A stretch of DNA of 64,000 nt from Chrysomallon squamiferum (GCA_012295275.1 CM022672.1:28625972-28689971); one strand, 5' to 3'; positions 47,842 through 59,591 are shown, counted from the first letter of the stretch. The notes: generated from the sequence alone by a model not told the origin. Made by a program: numbers and translations.

Positions 47842-49094
47842 ATAACACTAGATATGAAATTAATGAAATAATGCTTTGTCTAAACTGTATGAAATAATAA
47901 AAAATAAAGGCTAAAACAATTTTTAATAATATGTAACAGTTTTAAATTTCTACTCGAGTTTCAGTTCATTTACTATTTTGGGTAATATTATGGAGAATAC
48001 TTTTATCCAGTCTCTGCTGTAAACTTCAATCCATTATAATTCCGATGTAATTCTTGCTTACAAGAACAGACAATATAAAAATTCATACTTAATGTACATT
48101 TTGTTTATTTCCTAGTATTAAGTTTTGATGATAATGAAAATAATACTATTTTATGAAGAATGCTGTGACACCAAATAATTATTAGTATTCTTAGAAATTA
48201 AGAAGAAAAAATAAAATGATGAACAGTTACCTGATGACCCACATTCACATATTTAGTGTTCATTCTCAACTTGAATTATTATTATTATTAAAGAACAATA
48301 AAGGGATCGATTAGAAGTGTACAAGTGTTATTGCATATAATTTACACTTGCAAATTAATGTATATCAGATTTAAGAAATTACTTTATAATGTCATGTTTT
48401 GACATTTTGCCTGTAAACGATTCTTCAGCTATCCTTTTATCAAAGGCTACTGTGATATGGTGAAAGCATTTCTATACAGGGGTCAAAACTTGTTTTCTAA
48501 ACTGCCTTCAAGACATGGAAAACAGCATGTTTCTATACTTTCTGTTTGGGTAATTTTCAGACAGACCCTGACAAACTGGCATCATGGAAAGCTTAAAACA
48601 GTATCTTTTCATATGTCATGTTTAATATTTAGTACTGTAAACTGTTCTGATCATATGGTAGCAATGACAAGGTCGTGCCTCTAGTTGCTGATCTCATTGG
48701 ATCAGTGATAGGTTATTTAATAAACCTCTTTGCATCACTTATCTCCATTTTGTAGCAGTTGATCTAGATAAAAGAAAAAGAAAGACAAATAGTGTTAAAT
48801 TTTGATAGAATGTTCATTGTGATAAAGAATCGTTGGCTATTTGATTGAAGAAGATTATTTTGAGGATTTGACAGTGAGACAGATGAAAACAATGACAGCT
48901 GATCAAACTACAAGACAGATAACAATGACTGTTTCAGCTTAGGGAAAACAATGGAAGCAACATCAGAATATACCTGTTACAGCCCTACAGCAGGGTAGGA
49001 AAAAAGGCAGGACTCATCACCCTTCTGTATCAAAAAACAAAATTAAACTAATAAATCAAATGCTTAGAAAAATGAAAACAGTGTTCAGCTATAT
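47842..49094 (+). other. Inter-cassette DNA with a possible relic cassette
   Basis: AT-rich DNA. About 48870-49094 is more complex and coding-like in one frame with a single stop; it is described separately. Open frames around 48457-48684 have no recognisable domain. Confidence 0.5.
48873..49094 (+). pseudogene. Possible relic CENP-B-type cassette cut by a hAT element
   Basis: One frame reads MKTMTADQTTRQITMTVSA, a stop, then WKQHQNIP and GRKKGRTHHPSVSKNKIKLI with NQMLRKMK. The pattern of a basic GR, then VS-x-x, then a helix with L/I spacing resembles the start of the CENP-B/Tc5-type cassettes at 55.0 and 56.8 kb. It ends at the hAT insertion. The resemblance is weak. Confidence 0.3.
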
Positions 49095-50997
49095 CAGGGG
49101 TGGCCAAACTTTTTTACCAGAGGGCCAAATTTGCAACTTTCTTGCCACTGGAGGGCTGGATTAAATGAAATTTACGTAAAATTTGTCGTAACTGGTTGCC
49201 ATCTTTATTAAAATATATATTATTGTAGTAGAATAACAATAAATAACACCATCTTGTTTACACTTGTATTTAATAAAAGGTTTATATATCAATGAGATAA
49301 ATGCAACTGTCCACAATTTTGAACAAGCCTTTTAAAGTCTGGAGTAAAACTAGTTGTCGAAACTTTCATAATTGCTTGTAAATTTGCATCTGACAATACT
49401 GATCTGTTTTTTGACTTTGTTCGATTTAAGCATGAAAAAGTCTGTTCACAAATATAAGTTGATCCAAATATACACAGCATCCTAGCAGCAAAACCTCGTA
49501 GATTGATAAACTTTTCAGCAGGCAAATATTTGAAAAATTCTGCCAACGGCATATTCCTAAACTTTATTTTCAGCTCATTATTAGCTTGTAGATCTATTAG
49601 TTCCAGCTGAAGAACATCAGGGGCTGTCTCAATTTCTGTACTGAAGGGTGAAACAAGTATATTAAATGATGAATCCATTACTCTGAAGTCTGAAAATCTT
49701 CTTTGGAATTCTTGTTTCAAGATGCAGAGTTGATTGCTGTATTTTTCAGCAAGTTTACTATCTACTGTTGCCTTCCTTAGCAAAGAAAAATGAATAAAAT
49801 TACATTCTGATATCTGTTTGGCAAAAAGTGAGAGCTTTGCCTCAGAAGCTTTTACTTTGGTGTACATATCATGCACAAATAATCCTTTTCCTTGCAATTC
49901 CAAATTTAGAGAATTGAGCTTTTCAAACATTTCAGTGGCAAACATAAAATCACAAAGCCAGTAATCATTTTTCATCTTCTCTATAAAATCACATTTCATT
50001 TGTTTGATATCAAGGAAAAGGAGAATTTCATCTCTTAGTTCAAAGACTCTTCTTAGAACTTTCCCATGACTAAGCCACCGAACACTATTGTGATATAGCA
50101 CATCTTTATATTCAGTCTCAATATCATCCAGTAATGTCTTGAATTGTCTGTGTGATAATGGTCTGGATCTGAATAGATTAACTACTTCAACTACAGGACG
50201 TATCACATGATTAAAATCCAGAGCTGACTTGCATAAACTTTCTTGATGAATGATACAATGAAATTTCCATATTTCATGCTGAGGACAGTTTTCTTTAATC
50301 TTCTTTTTTGTAGGAGGCTAATCATGCCTTTGTTTTTCCAGTTAGAGCAGGTGCACCGTCAGTAGTGATACTCACCAATTTATTCCACGGCAGGCCAGCC
50401 TCCTCCACACACTTTATTACACATTTACACAGGTCTTCCCCCGTAGTTGTGCCTTTTAAAGGTTCAACTGATAACAACTCCTCTGAAATTGTAAAATCTG
50501 ACTTGATACCACGTATAAATATCATGAGTTGTGCAATGTCCTGAACATCATTGCTTTCATCCAGAGCTAATGAAAACCACATGAAATCAGTGCAAGCAGT
50601 GTGAAGCTGTTGGGACAAATCTTTGCTGATATCTTGTACCCTTCTCATAACTGTATTCCTTGATAGTGCAATATTCTCAAATTTATTCTGTGCTTCTGGA
50701 CAAAGTATGCGTGCCGCATCCACAATGCAGTCTTTTACAAATTCTCAATCAGAAAAATGTTAGCTACTTACGTCATGGTTGGCAGACTGTTCTAAAAATA
50801 ACGCTGCAAGGGCATTTATTCTAAAAATAACAACGCTTGCCACAAGCTACTGCTAGTAGCAGCCAGCGCTGTTGCACTGCTTGTTCACAGTGGTAAATAT
50901 GGTGCTTGGAAAAAAACAAGGCAAGGTGTTTGGCGGGCCGGATGAAACAGGACTGGGGGCCGGATGCGGCCCGCGGGCCGTAGTTTGGCCACCACTG
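49095..50997 (-). mobile_element. hAT DNA transposon with inverted ends and 8-bp duplication
   Basis: The left end (CAGGGGTGGCCAAACT) matches the reverse complement of the right end (CAGTGGTGGCCAAACT) at 15 of 16 bases. The flanks are AGCTATAT (49087-49094) and ATCTATAT (50998-51005), an 8-bp duplication with one change, as hAT elements make. The right end is unusually GC-rich for the window (GGCCGGATGCGGCCCGCGG). The few differences between flanks suggest a moderately recent insertion. Confidence 0.92.
49289..50723 (-). pseudogene. hAT transposase, disrupted (ZBED5/GTF2IRD2-like group)
   Basis: Two frames on the minus strand belong to one protein. The frame at 50322-50723 holds the N-terminal RNase H-like part with WFSLALDESNDVQDIAQLMI and SITTDGAPALTGK. 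The frame at 49289-50206 holds the remainder (VRWLSHGKVLRRVFELRDEI) and ends in the hAT dimerisation region (FGSTYICEQTFSCLNRTKSK). Between them (about 50207-50321) the sequence reads through stops where the zinc-ligand and insertion-domain start should be. The N-terminal BED finger is not intact. It cannot make a whole transposase. The group is named from recognised motifs only. Confidence 0.88.
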
Positions 50998-51720
50998 ATC
51001 TATATTATATTTACTGTCATTGTTTGGTGGTAAAACAGTGAATCATGGCCTTAAAAATGTGCATTCTTAGTCATGCTAATTTGACATTTGTTTTTCCTGT
51101 TTTTGTCAAGAATAATTAAGTGTGTGTGTGGTCAAAGCTGTCTATAATGGCCATCCGTGGGACTTCACTAGATTGACCATTACAGACAGGTAACCATTAT
51201 AAATATGTCTTAGATTTAATATGAACAATAATTTTTAATTTATTTTATTTTATAATTTTTTTTTTTAAGGCTATGTTAACATTTGCAGCTGAGAAATAAA
51301 ATGCTTTTGTGAGAAATATCAATTTTATTTTATAACAGAATTTCCATGTTTGTAAATGTGATGCAATCTGGGAAAACCCTTCACATTAAAATTTATTTTG
51401 CTTTTCAAAACTTATCCGAAAACGAAAATGGAAGAAAAATGTGTTTATAAAACTGCTTTATACTGACATAATACTTAAACCAGTTTGTGAAAAGTATCCA
51501 TATTTATAAAAATGTAATCATAGTAAACTGACACCAAATAAAGATGTGCAAAATTTATTAAAAAGACGTTAAACATAAAACAGAAGATTTTACACGCACA
51601 CACACACATTCAAACATAACATTCAAACATTCACTGCTTTGTGGAACAGTCATGTTCACTGTAAGCCCATTTGTTTGATGGTGGAGTTGCACTTTCTTCA
51701 CCTGTTTCACCCATAACATC
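50998..51720. other. Inter-cassette DNA with a small foldback
   Basis: It contains GTCTATAATGGCCATC near 51138 and its approximate inverted partner ATTGACCATTACAGAC near 51173-51188. They could be the end of an unidentified DNA transposon. A CA tract lies near 51595-51608. No gene was recognised. Confidence 0.45.
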
Positions 51721-52513
51721 TCATCTTATTTGTTCTTTAGGAAGTGGACATGCAAAATCCTGTTTTAATACATGATACAAGTACCACTGGCGCTTAATAC
51801 TGAGCCCATTTGTTTTGATCTCATCTGGAATATTGTCCTGCAAGACATCAATATTCACTTTAAGCAGTTCCTGGTATGCAGATTCAGTGTCTAAATAAAC
51901 ATTTAATCTGATTTCTGTACTGTCTTTATTAAAACAAAAAATAATGGAATGTTTTAATTTTTGTCACCTTCCTGAAGTACTAGCCAAGGAAAGCTGACCA
52001 GTTAGGCACAGGCACTAAAACTGTACCACTTGAGCTGTGTCTTGCAGGCTGTCAATTTTAGATCGGCAGAACTTTCTTTTGACCAATCCAAAAGACCAAT
52101 GAGAAGAAAATCTGGTATGATCTTTCAGCAGAAGACTCATTGTTACTGAGTCATGTCAGTCAGTGATAACTCCACAGCATGAACCACGTGACATATGAAT
52201 TGTCATTTTGTCCTGCACAGTTGTCAGCATGTAGGTGCATGTGTTTTTATCCCAAGACATAGTTTTCCAAGTAATAATGAAGAAAATTAATAACACTATT
52301 AGCTCCTTCCCCACTCTGTACTAATTCATCCAATAAAAATGTTACCTGCTTTGGCAGTACTTTCACAGGATTCACCACATATTGCACATTTTCTGGCTTT
52401 TCTGAGTGTTTTTCCTTTTCTGCTTCTGACTTTTTTGCTGCCTTTCTGATACTTGGCTTGGATCTCTGATCTAATCTAATTGTCTCAACCTTCTCCAATG
52501 AAAACATTAACAA
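51721..52513 (-). pseudogene. Decayed transposase-like gene of the DUF7869 type
   Basis: The minus strand from 52513 reads KVLPKQVTFLLDELVQSGEG, ANSVINFLHYYLENYVLG and a stop, then in the same frame KHMHLHADNCAGQNDNSYVT. A second frame holds LLKDHTRFSSHWSFGLVKRK, and further on IKTNGLSIKRQWYLYHVLKQ. This order (HADNC-GQN-KN, then GHT-F-x-FGL-K, then GLS-x-RQWYLY) is recalled from a transposon-associated family, DUF7869-like, common in aquatic animals. Several stops and frameshifts show that it is dead. Its boundaries and terminal repeats are not resolved. Confidence 0.72.
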
Positions 52514-53727
52514 ACTTGGATCTGGAGAGTAGTAATGACAGTTATATTGAAATTTTTTCAGTTGTTATTGTTCTGTGTTTGTTAGCAGTGGTGGAAGAAT
52601 CTCTGTGATATTGTTGAATACAGATGCATCTTCAGCTGAAATAAATAATTAAAAGATCTACCAGTATACTGAAGAAATCACACTGCTAAGCAGAACAATC
52701 AGTTATAGCATTTAATTCAAGCTAACAACATTATTACCACATTTGGTAATTTTTAATTATTATATCATGTTTTAAAAGTATCAGTAAAAATAAATGAATA
52801 ATTTGTATGTAATTTATATTATTTAAAATTAATTAAAAATCAGTGTTGGTTGATGTTTATGTCTGACTTAAAACTTCAGAACACCTAACATAACACACTG
52901 TTTGGTTTTTCTCAACTAGCTAATGTAATTACACAACATGGTCAAAGATGTGAACAACCAGTGATAGCTCAACTTTTAACTGCTTTGAGTGCAACAACTG
53001 AGATTCCATTGAATTGTGACCCTGATTCATTGTAACATCGTGTCAGAGAAGTTACTGACTATATTCATGTTTTTCAATTATGATCGGTGGAATTTGCCAA
53101 TTCTGAAGTGCTGTGACCGTCATAGCAGGTTCTGTTGACAATTTTCCATGAAAATATATAGGTTGTTTAAAGAAGGAAATGCTTTAAGGGGGATTTATGG
53201 TGACCATTTGACCAGTTTCGACTGTTTGTGTCTATATGTATGTATGTATGTATATTTATTTGTATGTTTATTTATATGCTGTGTGTGTGTGTGTGTGTGT
53301 GTGCATGGCAGTTAATTAAGATAGATATCTTTAACCTTACTTCATCTGATCAGTGTTATAACATAAAAATGGAAAATTTGTTACAAAAAAACATTAATAA
53401 AACTTTTTTGTTGTATGTAATGTTTATAGGGTCATCCTAGTAAGTTATTATTCAAATAATATTTTTTTATTAAGTGTTGATAGTTGCATTCACATGCATG
53501 CACAAAAAACATATAAATACAAAAAAACAAAAAAAAAACAATCTTTATGTAAGTGAGAAAAGCAGCTGGTTCCATTTTTAATAAAGTTTCTTTGAGTTGG
53601 TTTGTTGATATTTATGAATTAGTATTATTTATAAATGTAAATTCAGAACAGGTTTTGAACAAAACTGAAAATAAAGGCTTTCTGTTGAATATTCATCAGT
53701 GTTTAGTTATTATTCCTGTCCTTTCAG
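52514..53727. other. Inter-cassette DNA with a short coding-like stretch
   Basis: It has an unidentified coding-like stretch on the plus strand at about 52900-53090, GTAT and GT microsatellites (about 53236-53258 and 53279-53302) and otherwise AT-rich sequence. No cassette acceptor with an open phase 0 frame was found. Confidence 0.5.
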
Positions 53728-53910
53728 TCTTGGCCATTGTCAAGGCGGCGGTCTTCTTACCTGCAGTACACAGCACAAGACCTGAGGAAGGCCATTCAGT
53801 TAGTGGAGCAGAGAAAGATGACTGTGTCTAATGCAGCCAAAAAATTCAGAATTCCATTGAGAACATTGTATTTCCGGATTCAGCAGTCAAAACAACAGTA
53901 CTCTAGATAG
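53728..53910 (+). CDS. Alternative 3' exon: pipsqueak-type helix-turn-helix (copy 2)
   Basis: A CCTTTCAG acceptor is followed in phase 0 by 60 codons and TAG. The product begins SWPLSRRRSSYLQYTAQDLR and continues KAIQLVEQRKMTVSNAAKKF, then IPLRTLYFRIQ. It aligns along its length with the cassette at 47683-47841 (W-P start, RKAIQLV-Q-K--V), so the two are duplicates that diverged in the recognition helix. A nearby AATAAA is at 53948-53953. The predicted isoform has 464 residues. The usual three-helix HTH_psq pattern is complete. Confidence 0.87.
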   Translation, partial: SWPLSRRRSSYLQYTAQDLRKAIQLVEQRKMTVSNAAKKFRIPLRTLYFRIQQSKQQYSR

Positions 53911-55042
53911 ACAAATCAAGAAAAATAATAAGTACAAAACAGCTACAAATAAACAAAAAAGCAAAATAAATAAGAGAGAGAGAAAGAGAAAAATGAACCA
54001 GAAATGTTTTCAAAATGAATTGTTATTGATGACATAATTTGCTTTGTTTTGTATATTAGTAATGTTCATGAGAAATGAATGTTAGTTACATACAATACAG
54101 TAATTTAGGAAGATAAAATCCTTCCTTTCAGAGTAAAAACATTTTATATATTTATTCATAACAGCAGGATTGGGCAAGTCCAGCAACCTGGTTACATACC
54201 TGTGTGTTACAGTTCTTCTCATTTGAAATCTACTTCACAAGGATCTTGAAAGTGTTTAAAGATATTATGTGATAGGTTCCTGTTGTGTAATTTTTAATGA
54301 ATGGTAACCATTCAAGCATAAAAAAAAAAAAATTTTAACATTAATGAATCATCTTTGAGTATTTATTCATTAACAAGACTGAAATAAATTTTAAATAATC
54401 AGAGTCAAAGAAAATAAAAATGTGGTTTGATACAGTAATATGTGTTTTGTTTTTTTATCTTTCCATAATTTTAGTTTTATAAGCTGTTCTTTTCTTAGTT
54501 GAAGGATTAAAAATACTATGAGAAAGAGTCAAGATCAAATTTATCTACACTGTTTTGTTAGTGTAAATTTCAGATTAGAGTACACCTACATTTTCAGCAG
54601 ATTATCACATCTGTTACGTCTAAAAATGACAAATTTGGAAATAAAGTCAACATTAAAAAATGCATTTAAAAAAACAAATATTGTTGAAGCATACAAATGA
54701 ATCATACAATTTCATAATAAATTGAAGCTATATAAGCAGAGGCACTCACAAAATATTTTCCTTACAAATTTACATGGTACCAACAGTTGTTTTAAACAGG
54801 GAACATATTTAAAATTAAAATATTAATATGTGTTCAGTGTTAATTTTTGGACATTTGTACATCAAACAAAATGACTTAAAAGGGTTAAGGAATTACATTC
54901 TACTCTTTATGATGTTAGGTTTGTAATACAAGTATGTAATTTTGAAACCTGTTATAAAAGATAGTTGTTACATGTTTATCTTGGGAGACTGATTTCGGGA
55001 TGACAGTGTTTCACATGACTTGTCTTTTTTCTAAATCTTCAG
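53911..55042 (+). other. Inter-cassette DNA
   Basis: AT-rich with an A run near 54320. No gene was recognised. It ends in CTTTTTTCTAAATCTTCAG, the next acceptor. Confidence 0.65.
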
Positions 55043-55483
55043 GTGTCTCAGTCTGATAGTAGGTATGATTTGGGGGCTCCAGATTTTCCACTGTCAGCTC
55101 AGGTTTTGGATACTTCTCTGCAAAACAGTAGAAAAGAAGAGACTGAGTCTGTCCAGCAGTTTGATACACATCCATCTAACTTGCAAAATACAAATCCAGA
55201 AACTGTTTTATTGACAAGAGGACGGACAGTTCTCAGTGTTGTAGAAGAAAGTCAGCTGGTGCAGTTAATCAAAGAACGAATAGAAAATGAAGGCAGGCTG
55301 AGTAGATCTGAAGTGCTACGATTAGCTTCAGAATTTGCAGTGAGTTTAAAGAGACGAGAAACAACACATGGATTTAGCAGACAGTGGTATTACAGTTTCT
55401 TAGAAAGATGGCCTGACCTACAGCAGATGCTTAATGTCACTAAATGGACAGGAGACCTAAGACTGCAGAGAGATGCAAAGTAA
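55043..55483 (+). CDS. Alternative 3' exon: CENP-B/Tc5-type helix-turn-helix (copy 1)
   Basis: A phase 0 entry is followed by 146 codons and TAA. Residues 1-60 are a Ser/Gln-rich lead. Residues 61-126 (RTVLSVVEESQLVQLIKERI onward, through LSRSEVLRLASEFA and FSRQWYYSFLERWPDL) match the CENP-B-type HTH of Tigger/CENP-B proteins. Conserved features include R-x-E-V-L-x-L-A, the W-Y-Y-x-F and the R-W-P ending. It lacks any DDE nuclease domain, so it is not a transposase copy. The predicted isoform has 550 residues. Part of its 3' end is duplicated at 61115-61276. Confidence 0.85.
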   Translation: MSQSDSRYDLGAPDFPLSAQVLDTSLQNSRKEETESVQQFDTHPSNLQNTNPETVLLTRGRTVLSVVEESQLVQLIKERIENEGRLSRSEVLRLASEFAVSLKRRETTHGFSRQWYYSFLERWPDLQQMLNVTKWTGDLRLQRDAK

Positions 55484-56798
55484 AAACTGAAACTTGAAAA
55501 TGTGTTTTTTTAATTTTTTAAAATTATTTTAGTTTTTCTGAGCTAAATAGTTTTGAAGCACATTTACATTAATTTTATTTTCTGATGTCATATCACAAAA
55601 ATCTTCCAGACTTTTCAAGAATTTATCTCTATTTATTTAAATACCAGCATAACATATGAAAGTAATTACAGATAAAAAGTTACAAACACACCACAAAAAT
55701 AAAAATGAAAATCTTCCAGCAACACATATGTTACACTTAACTGATAATTTTTAAAGAAACTGTATAGCCAGGATTGTTATTTTTGTATGTCTGTCTGAGA
55801 TGTGTTTATTTAAGCAACAACAAAGATTAGTTGCAGTTTTCTCTCTTTAAAAAAAAACTTAAATAAAGAACATCTAAAAAGATTATTTCTTTCAACAATT
55901 TATTTAAATTTTTTATCCAGTTTTGTATGACTGGAAATTGTTTCATTATGACTCTGTTTACAGATGTTTTATTACTAATCAAAAAAAAAAAAAAAAATTG
56001 TGATTATTAATTTACAATATGCATAAATGTTAAAATTTTGTTTCAATCAAAATTATTTGTGAATTATTTCCTGTTGCTCTTTAATCAGGTCAAAAACTAA
56101 AATATTGGATTTTAATGGTCATATATTTATACTACAGTTGAGTCTCAAAATTATAAAAGGTGTATGCAAAAAAAAGAAGGAATGACTGAAAACAAAATAT
56201 AGCGAAAGTGAAGAATTTAAAAGAAAAACAAATGACTCAGAATGCACTGAAAGAATTAGATAAATGATATTGATCAGTAATTAAACAAATTTGGTATGTT
56301 GACAACTTTAAACTGGGTTAAAATAGGATAGCTTGAATACTGAGTGATGTATATAAATATACAACCATCTGTTACATCCATAAAGGAATGTCAAAACAAA
56401 TTATTTTTGTATTTTCAGCATTGTTAAAACCATTAGTAAGTTTGAGGGGTTTTTAATTTGCTTATTTCTAAAGTGTATATCTTGGCAACATCATCAAAAT
56501 AATTTTATTGTGAATCAAATGAGATATAGTTATGATCCATGAAGAGACCCTCATTAATATTAGTTTGATTTCAAACAAACTATAAACAGTATCTTTTATG
56601 GCACACATTGCATCAACTAGTTTAAACTACTTTAAATTAAAATTCATGCATGGGTGCATTGATATTGTGAATTTGCTTATTATAGGTTAAAAGCATGGTT
56701 TTAAAGTATTTTTTTAGATTGGTTTAAAGAACAAGCAATATATCTGATTATAGACAACAGAAAACCCCTGTAACACTATGTTTTTGTTGATTCTACAG
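55484..56798 (+). other. Inter-cassette DNA
   Basis: AT-rich with an A run near 55980-55997. About 56352-56475 has an inverted copy at 61277-61400. No gene was recognised. Confidence 0.7.
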
Positions 56799-57176
56799 AT
56801 GCCTCAGCTGACACCTGAATTGTCTAACAATCATCCTGTCAAAGGATCTGGAACACAAAATAGCTTAGAAGAGAGTCATACTCCACCGGTCAGTCAGGAT
56901 GGACAACAAAGTTTTAATCAGACATGGGCAACAGTGGCTGAACGTGGCCGACCACCAGTGTTAACCAGTCAACAGGAAGCTGAGCTTGTGGAAGTTTTCA
57001 AATCTCATGCAGCAAAAGGTCATTTGGTTTCACGGGTAGAAGTGTTACAAATTGCATCTGAGTTTGCTACCAGTGTTGGTAAACGTGATGGTGCCAAATG
57101 TTTGAGTGTACAGTGGTACTACAATTTCATGAAACGTTGGCCAGAAGTAAAACAATTTTTTCAAAAACCCAATTAA
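56799..57176 (+). CDS. Alternative 3' exon: CENP-B/Tc5-type helix-turn-helix (copy 2)
   Basis: A GATTCTACAG acceptor is followed in phase 0 by 125 codons and TAA. A Ser/Gln/Pro-rich lead precedes residues 50-117 with GRPPVLTSQQEAELVEVFKS, SRVEVLQIASEFA and LSVQWYYNFMKRWPEV. It is parallel to the cassette at 55043-55483 in layout and key positions (EVL-IASEFA, WYY-F-RWP). The region just before the third helix (GKRDGAK) differs most. The predicted isoform has 529 residues. Confidence 0.85.
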   Translation: MPQLTPELSNNHPVKGSGTQNSLEESHTPPVSQDGQQSFNQTWATVAERGRPPVLTSQQEAELVEVFKSHAAKGHLVSRVEVLQIASEFATSVGKRDGAKCLSVQWYYNFMKRWPEVKQFFQKPN

Positions 57177-58297
57177 TAACAAAATAACGTGTTTAATAAG
57201 CAAGGATATTTTTCTCAAAAAAAGTGCCAGTGCACTCTTTTTTTTGTATAAAAATGAAAACTGTTAAAAAAAACAAAGCAAACAAAAACCATTTTTATTG
57301 CATACTTAACAGAATTCAGTGTATTTGTGCAGTGTAGTATTGTGTTTATGGCTTTTAAATTTATATAGCATTTCAGTTCTTCAAAAGTTCATTTATTTAT
57401 CACAGAAAAGAATGTTTCAGATGTATTTATTTTTTCTTCCATAAAATGGAAACATTTATTGTAATCTTTAATTTTTAATTTTCTGTACTTTCATATACTT
57501 TTGGATGTTTAAATTTCAAATTACACGTTTCTTTATTTTTTCTTTGTAATTGTTTTTGTAGAAATGTGATGCAATTTCAAAACTGAGGTGTATCATCATT
57601 ATATATGTAGTGAATTATGAATTAGAAATTTGGCATGTAAATCAGTTAATTAACAAAAGTGGTATCAGTGTTATATCAGTGATTTCAGTATTATATTTAA
57701 GCATTGTTTTACAAGTTCTTACTTTCAAATATTTTTAGGCAGTATTTAATTATGTCAAATTAGACAATAAGACATATTCTTGTACTTAATAAATAACTGC
57801 TTGACAAACTCCCCAACAATTCATTACTTAATTTACATATTATATTCTCTAAATCAGTGAAGTTCATAAGATTACTGCAAAATGAAAATAGCTGAGTGAT
57901 CTAATAACCATTGTCCAGATATATAAATATTAAGGTATTTAATTCTCAGTTTTGGAATTTTAATTATGCAAAATTCAACAGTTTTCATGAGATTTTCAAA
58001 ACGGTTGAATCTGTAAAAACTGATTGTGAATTAACATGGTTTAAATGTTTCTCAAATTTACCCTTTTTATTTTATTTTATTTTCTGGTTTTTGTTATATA
58101 GACTTCCAGAAAAACGGCAGTTAAAAAGTTATTACTACAGGTAATTTGTAAACATAAAAAAGAGAAGGAATATCTTATTCTGTTTCTAGTTAAGTAAGCA
58201 GTAAATATTCTTCAAGAATGGAAATAATTTGTTATTTCACTTATCCTAGTTTTTAAAAAAAGATTGTTCTTTGGCATTTTACTTAAAAAGTCTAGAT
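57177..58297 (+). other. Inter-cassette DNA
   Basis: AT-rich with T runs. A short phase 0 frame after an acceptor near 58101 (TSRKTAVKKLLLQ) is basic, but too short and unlike the other cassettes to call. Confidence 0.6.
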
Positions 58298-59591
58298 CAG
58301 GGGTCACCAACTATTTTGAACATGACAGCTACTTCATAGGTACTGAGTCATATGAAGGGCTATTAGTTTGTTACTCTTCTGAAATAACAAATTTGTTCAG
58401 TTTATCTTTAGTTATATATTATTATTAATGATTTCTCACTATAATTATCACCAGTGACTTAACAAGGTTGGATACACATAATATTCAACCTTTAATTCTA
58501 CTGACCTCAATAATTGTTTAAATTTCAGATGATCAGTTCTACAACATTTAATAAGAAAAATGTAGCATTTTTGCTAACTACTGACAACCCCTATTAATAA
58601 ATCGTGAACTATGTTGCACCATCTTTGAAAAATGTACTCATTGTTTAATGTCCAAAAAAATCATTTTTCATATTTTTGAATAAATCTTACCACATTTTAT
58701 ACTTATGAACAAATCTGTGGCTTTTTTAACAAAATTATGTCTGTTACATTTCATAACACATTTTTGAATTAAACACAATTTTTTAATTTTTTAATACTAC
58801 TTTGTCATGGCACTGCCATATTTCCAGTGACAACATCTGGTGTTTGTTTCTTTGTTAATGGGAAGATTGGCATTGCTTGCTGTTCACCATTGTATTGTAC
58901 ACCATTGTATTGTAATCTGGTATGTAACTTGATTCTGAGTGAGTCTTGTAGATGTATGTGCATTGATAAGGTGTATTCTGTGTTTGTTTTTGATGAAGTT
59001 CATGCCAGAAAATGCTGATTTACAGAGATAGGTTGAACCAAAAAGGCTGGCAACCTTCATAGCTGCTGTGCACACACCACAGTACGTTTCTGTGTCAACA
59101 AGGCAGCAAAAGTTTGTGAGGCCTGGTAGGCTTTAAGGTGGAGGTCATTTTGCAGTGTTACAGTTTCAATCTCCACCTGTCCAGCATCCAAGTTAAATGT
59201 TGCACTCAGTTGCTTAGCAAGGTGTGTTAGGTGTTTTTTTAGGGGAGAAGCCACATTCAGCTCTCCATCTTCGTTTCATCTGCTTTTTTACTCACCATAA
59301 ATGCTGTATTTTTGTCATGCTAACAATAGACTTGAATAGGCCTGAGTTCACCTTAACTTAGTGAGACTTCATGTATAATATTAATATTTTTATTTATTTT
59401 ATTTTAAAGATATTGTTGTTTTCAAATTTATATAAATGCAACTGTGATTATTACAAAAGAATAAAAGCAGAATAAAATTAAATTTTAGATGCAACTCACT
59501 GTGTTGTGCTATTTTAATAACAGGCCTGCAGGTGACTCACGTGGTTCTTGGGGGCAACCTGTGCCCATGGTTACCGTGTTGGTGATCCCTA
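58298..59591 (-). mobile_element. Second hAT transposon remnant
   Basis: The left end CAGGGGTCACCAAC matches the reverse complement of the right end (TAGGGATCACCAAC). The flanks GTCTAGAT (58290-58297) and TTCTAGGT (59592-59599) agree at 6 of 8 bases, consistent with an old hAT duplication. On the minus strand, VASLFGSTYLCKSAFSGMNF and IKNKHRIHL (58884-59075) match the hAT C-terminal dimerisation region. The upstream frame at 59057-59254 (SPLKKHLTHLAKQLSATFNL) is likely from the same transposase. Most of the gene is lost. Confidence 0.8.

Noticed and set aside
58101-58196. Short basic frame after an acceptor (TSRKTAVKKLLL)
   Set aside because: Only about 31 codons, no match to the basic YRERR pair, and composition driven by A-rich DNA.
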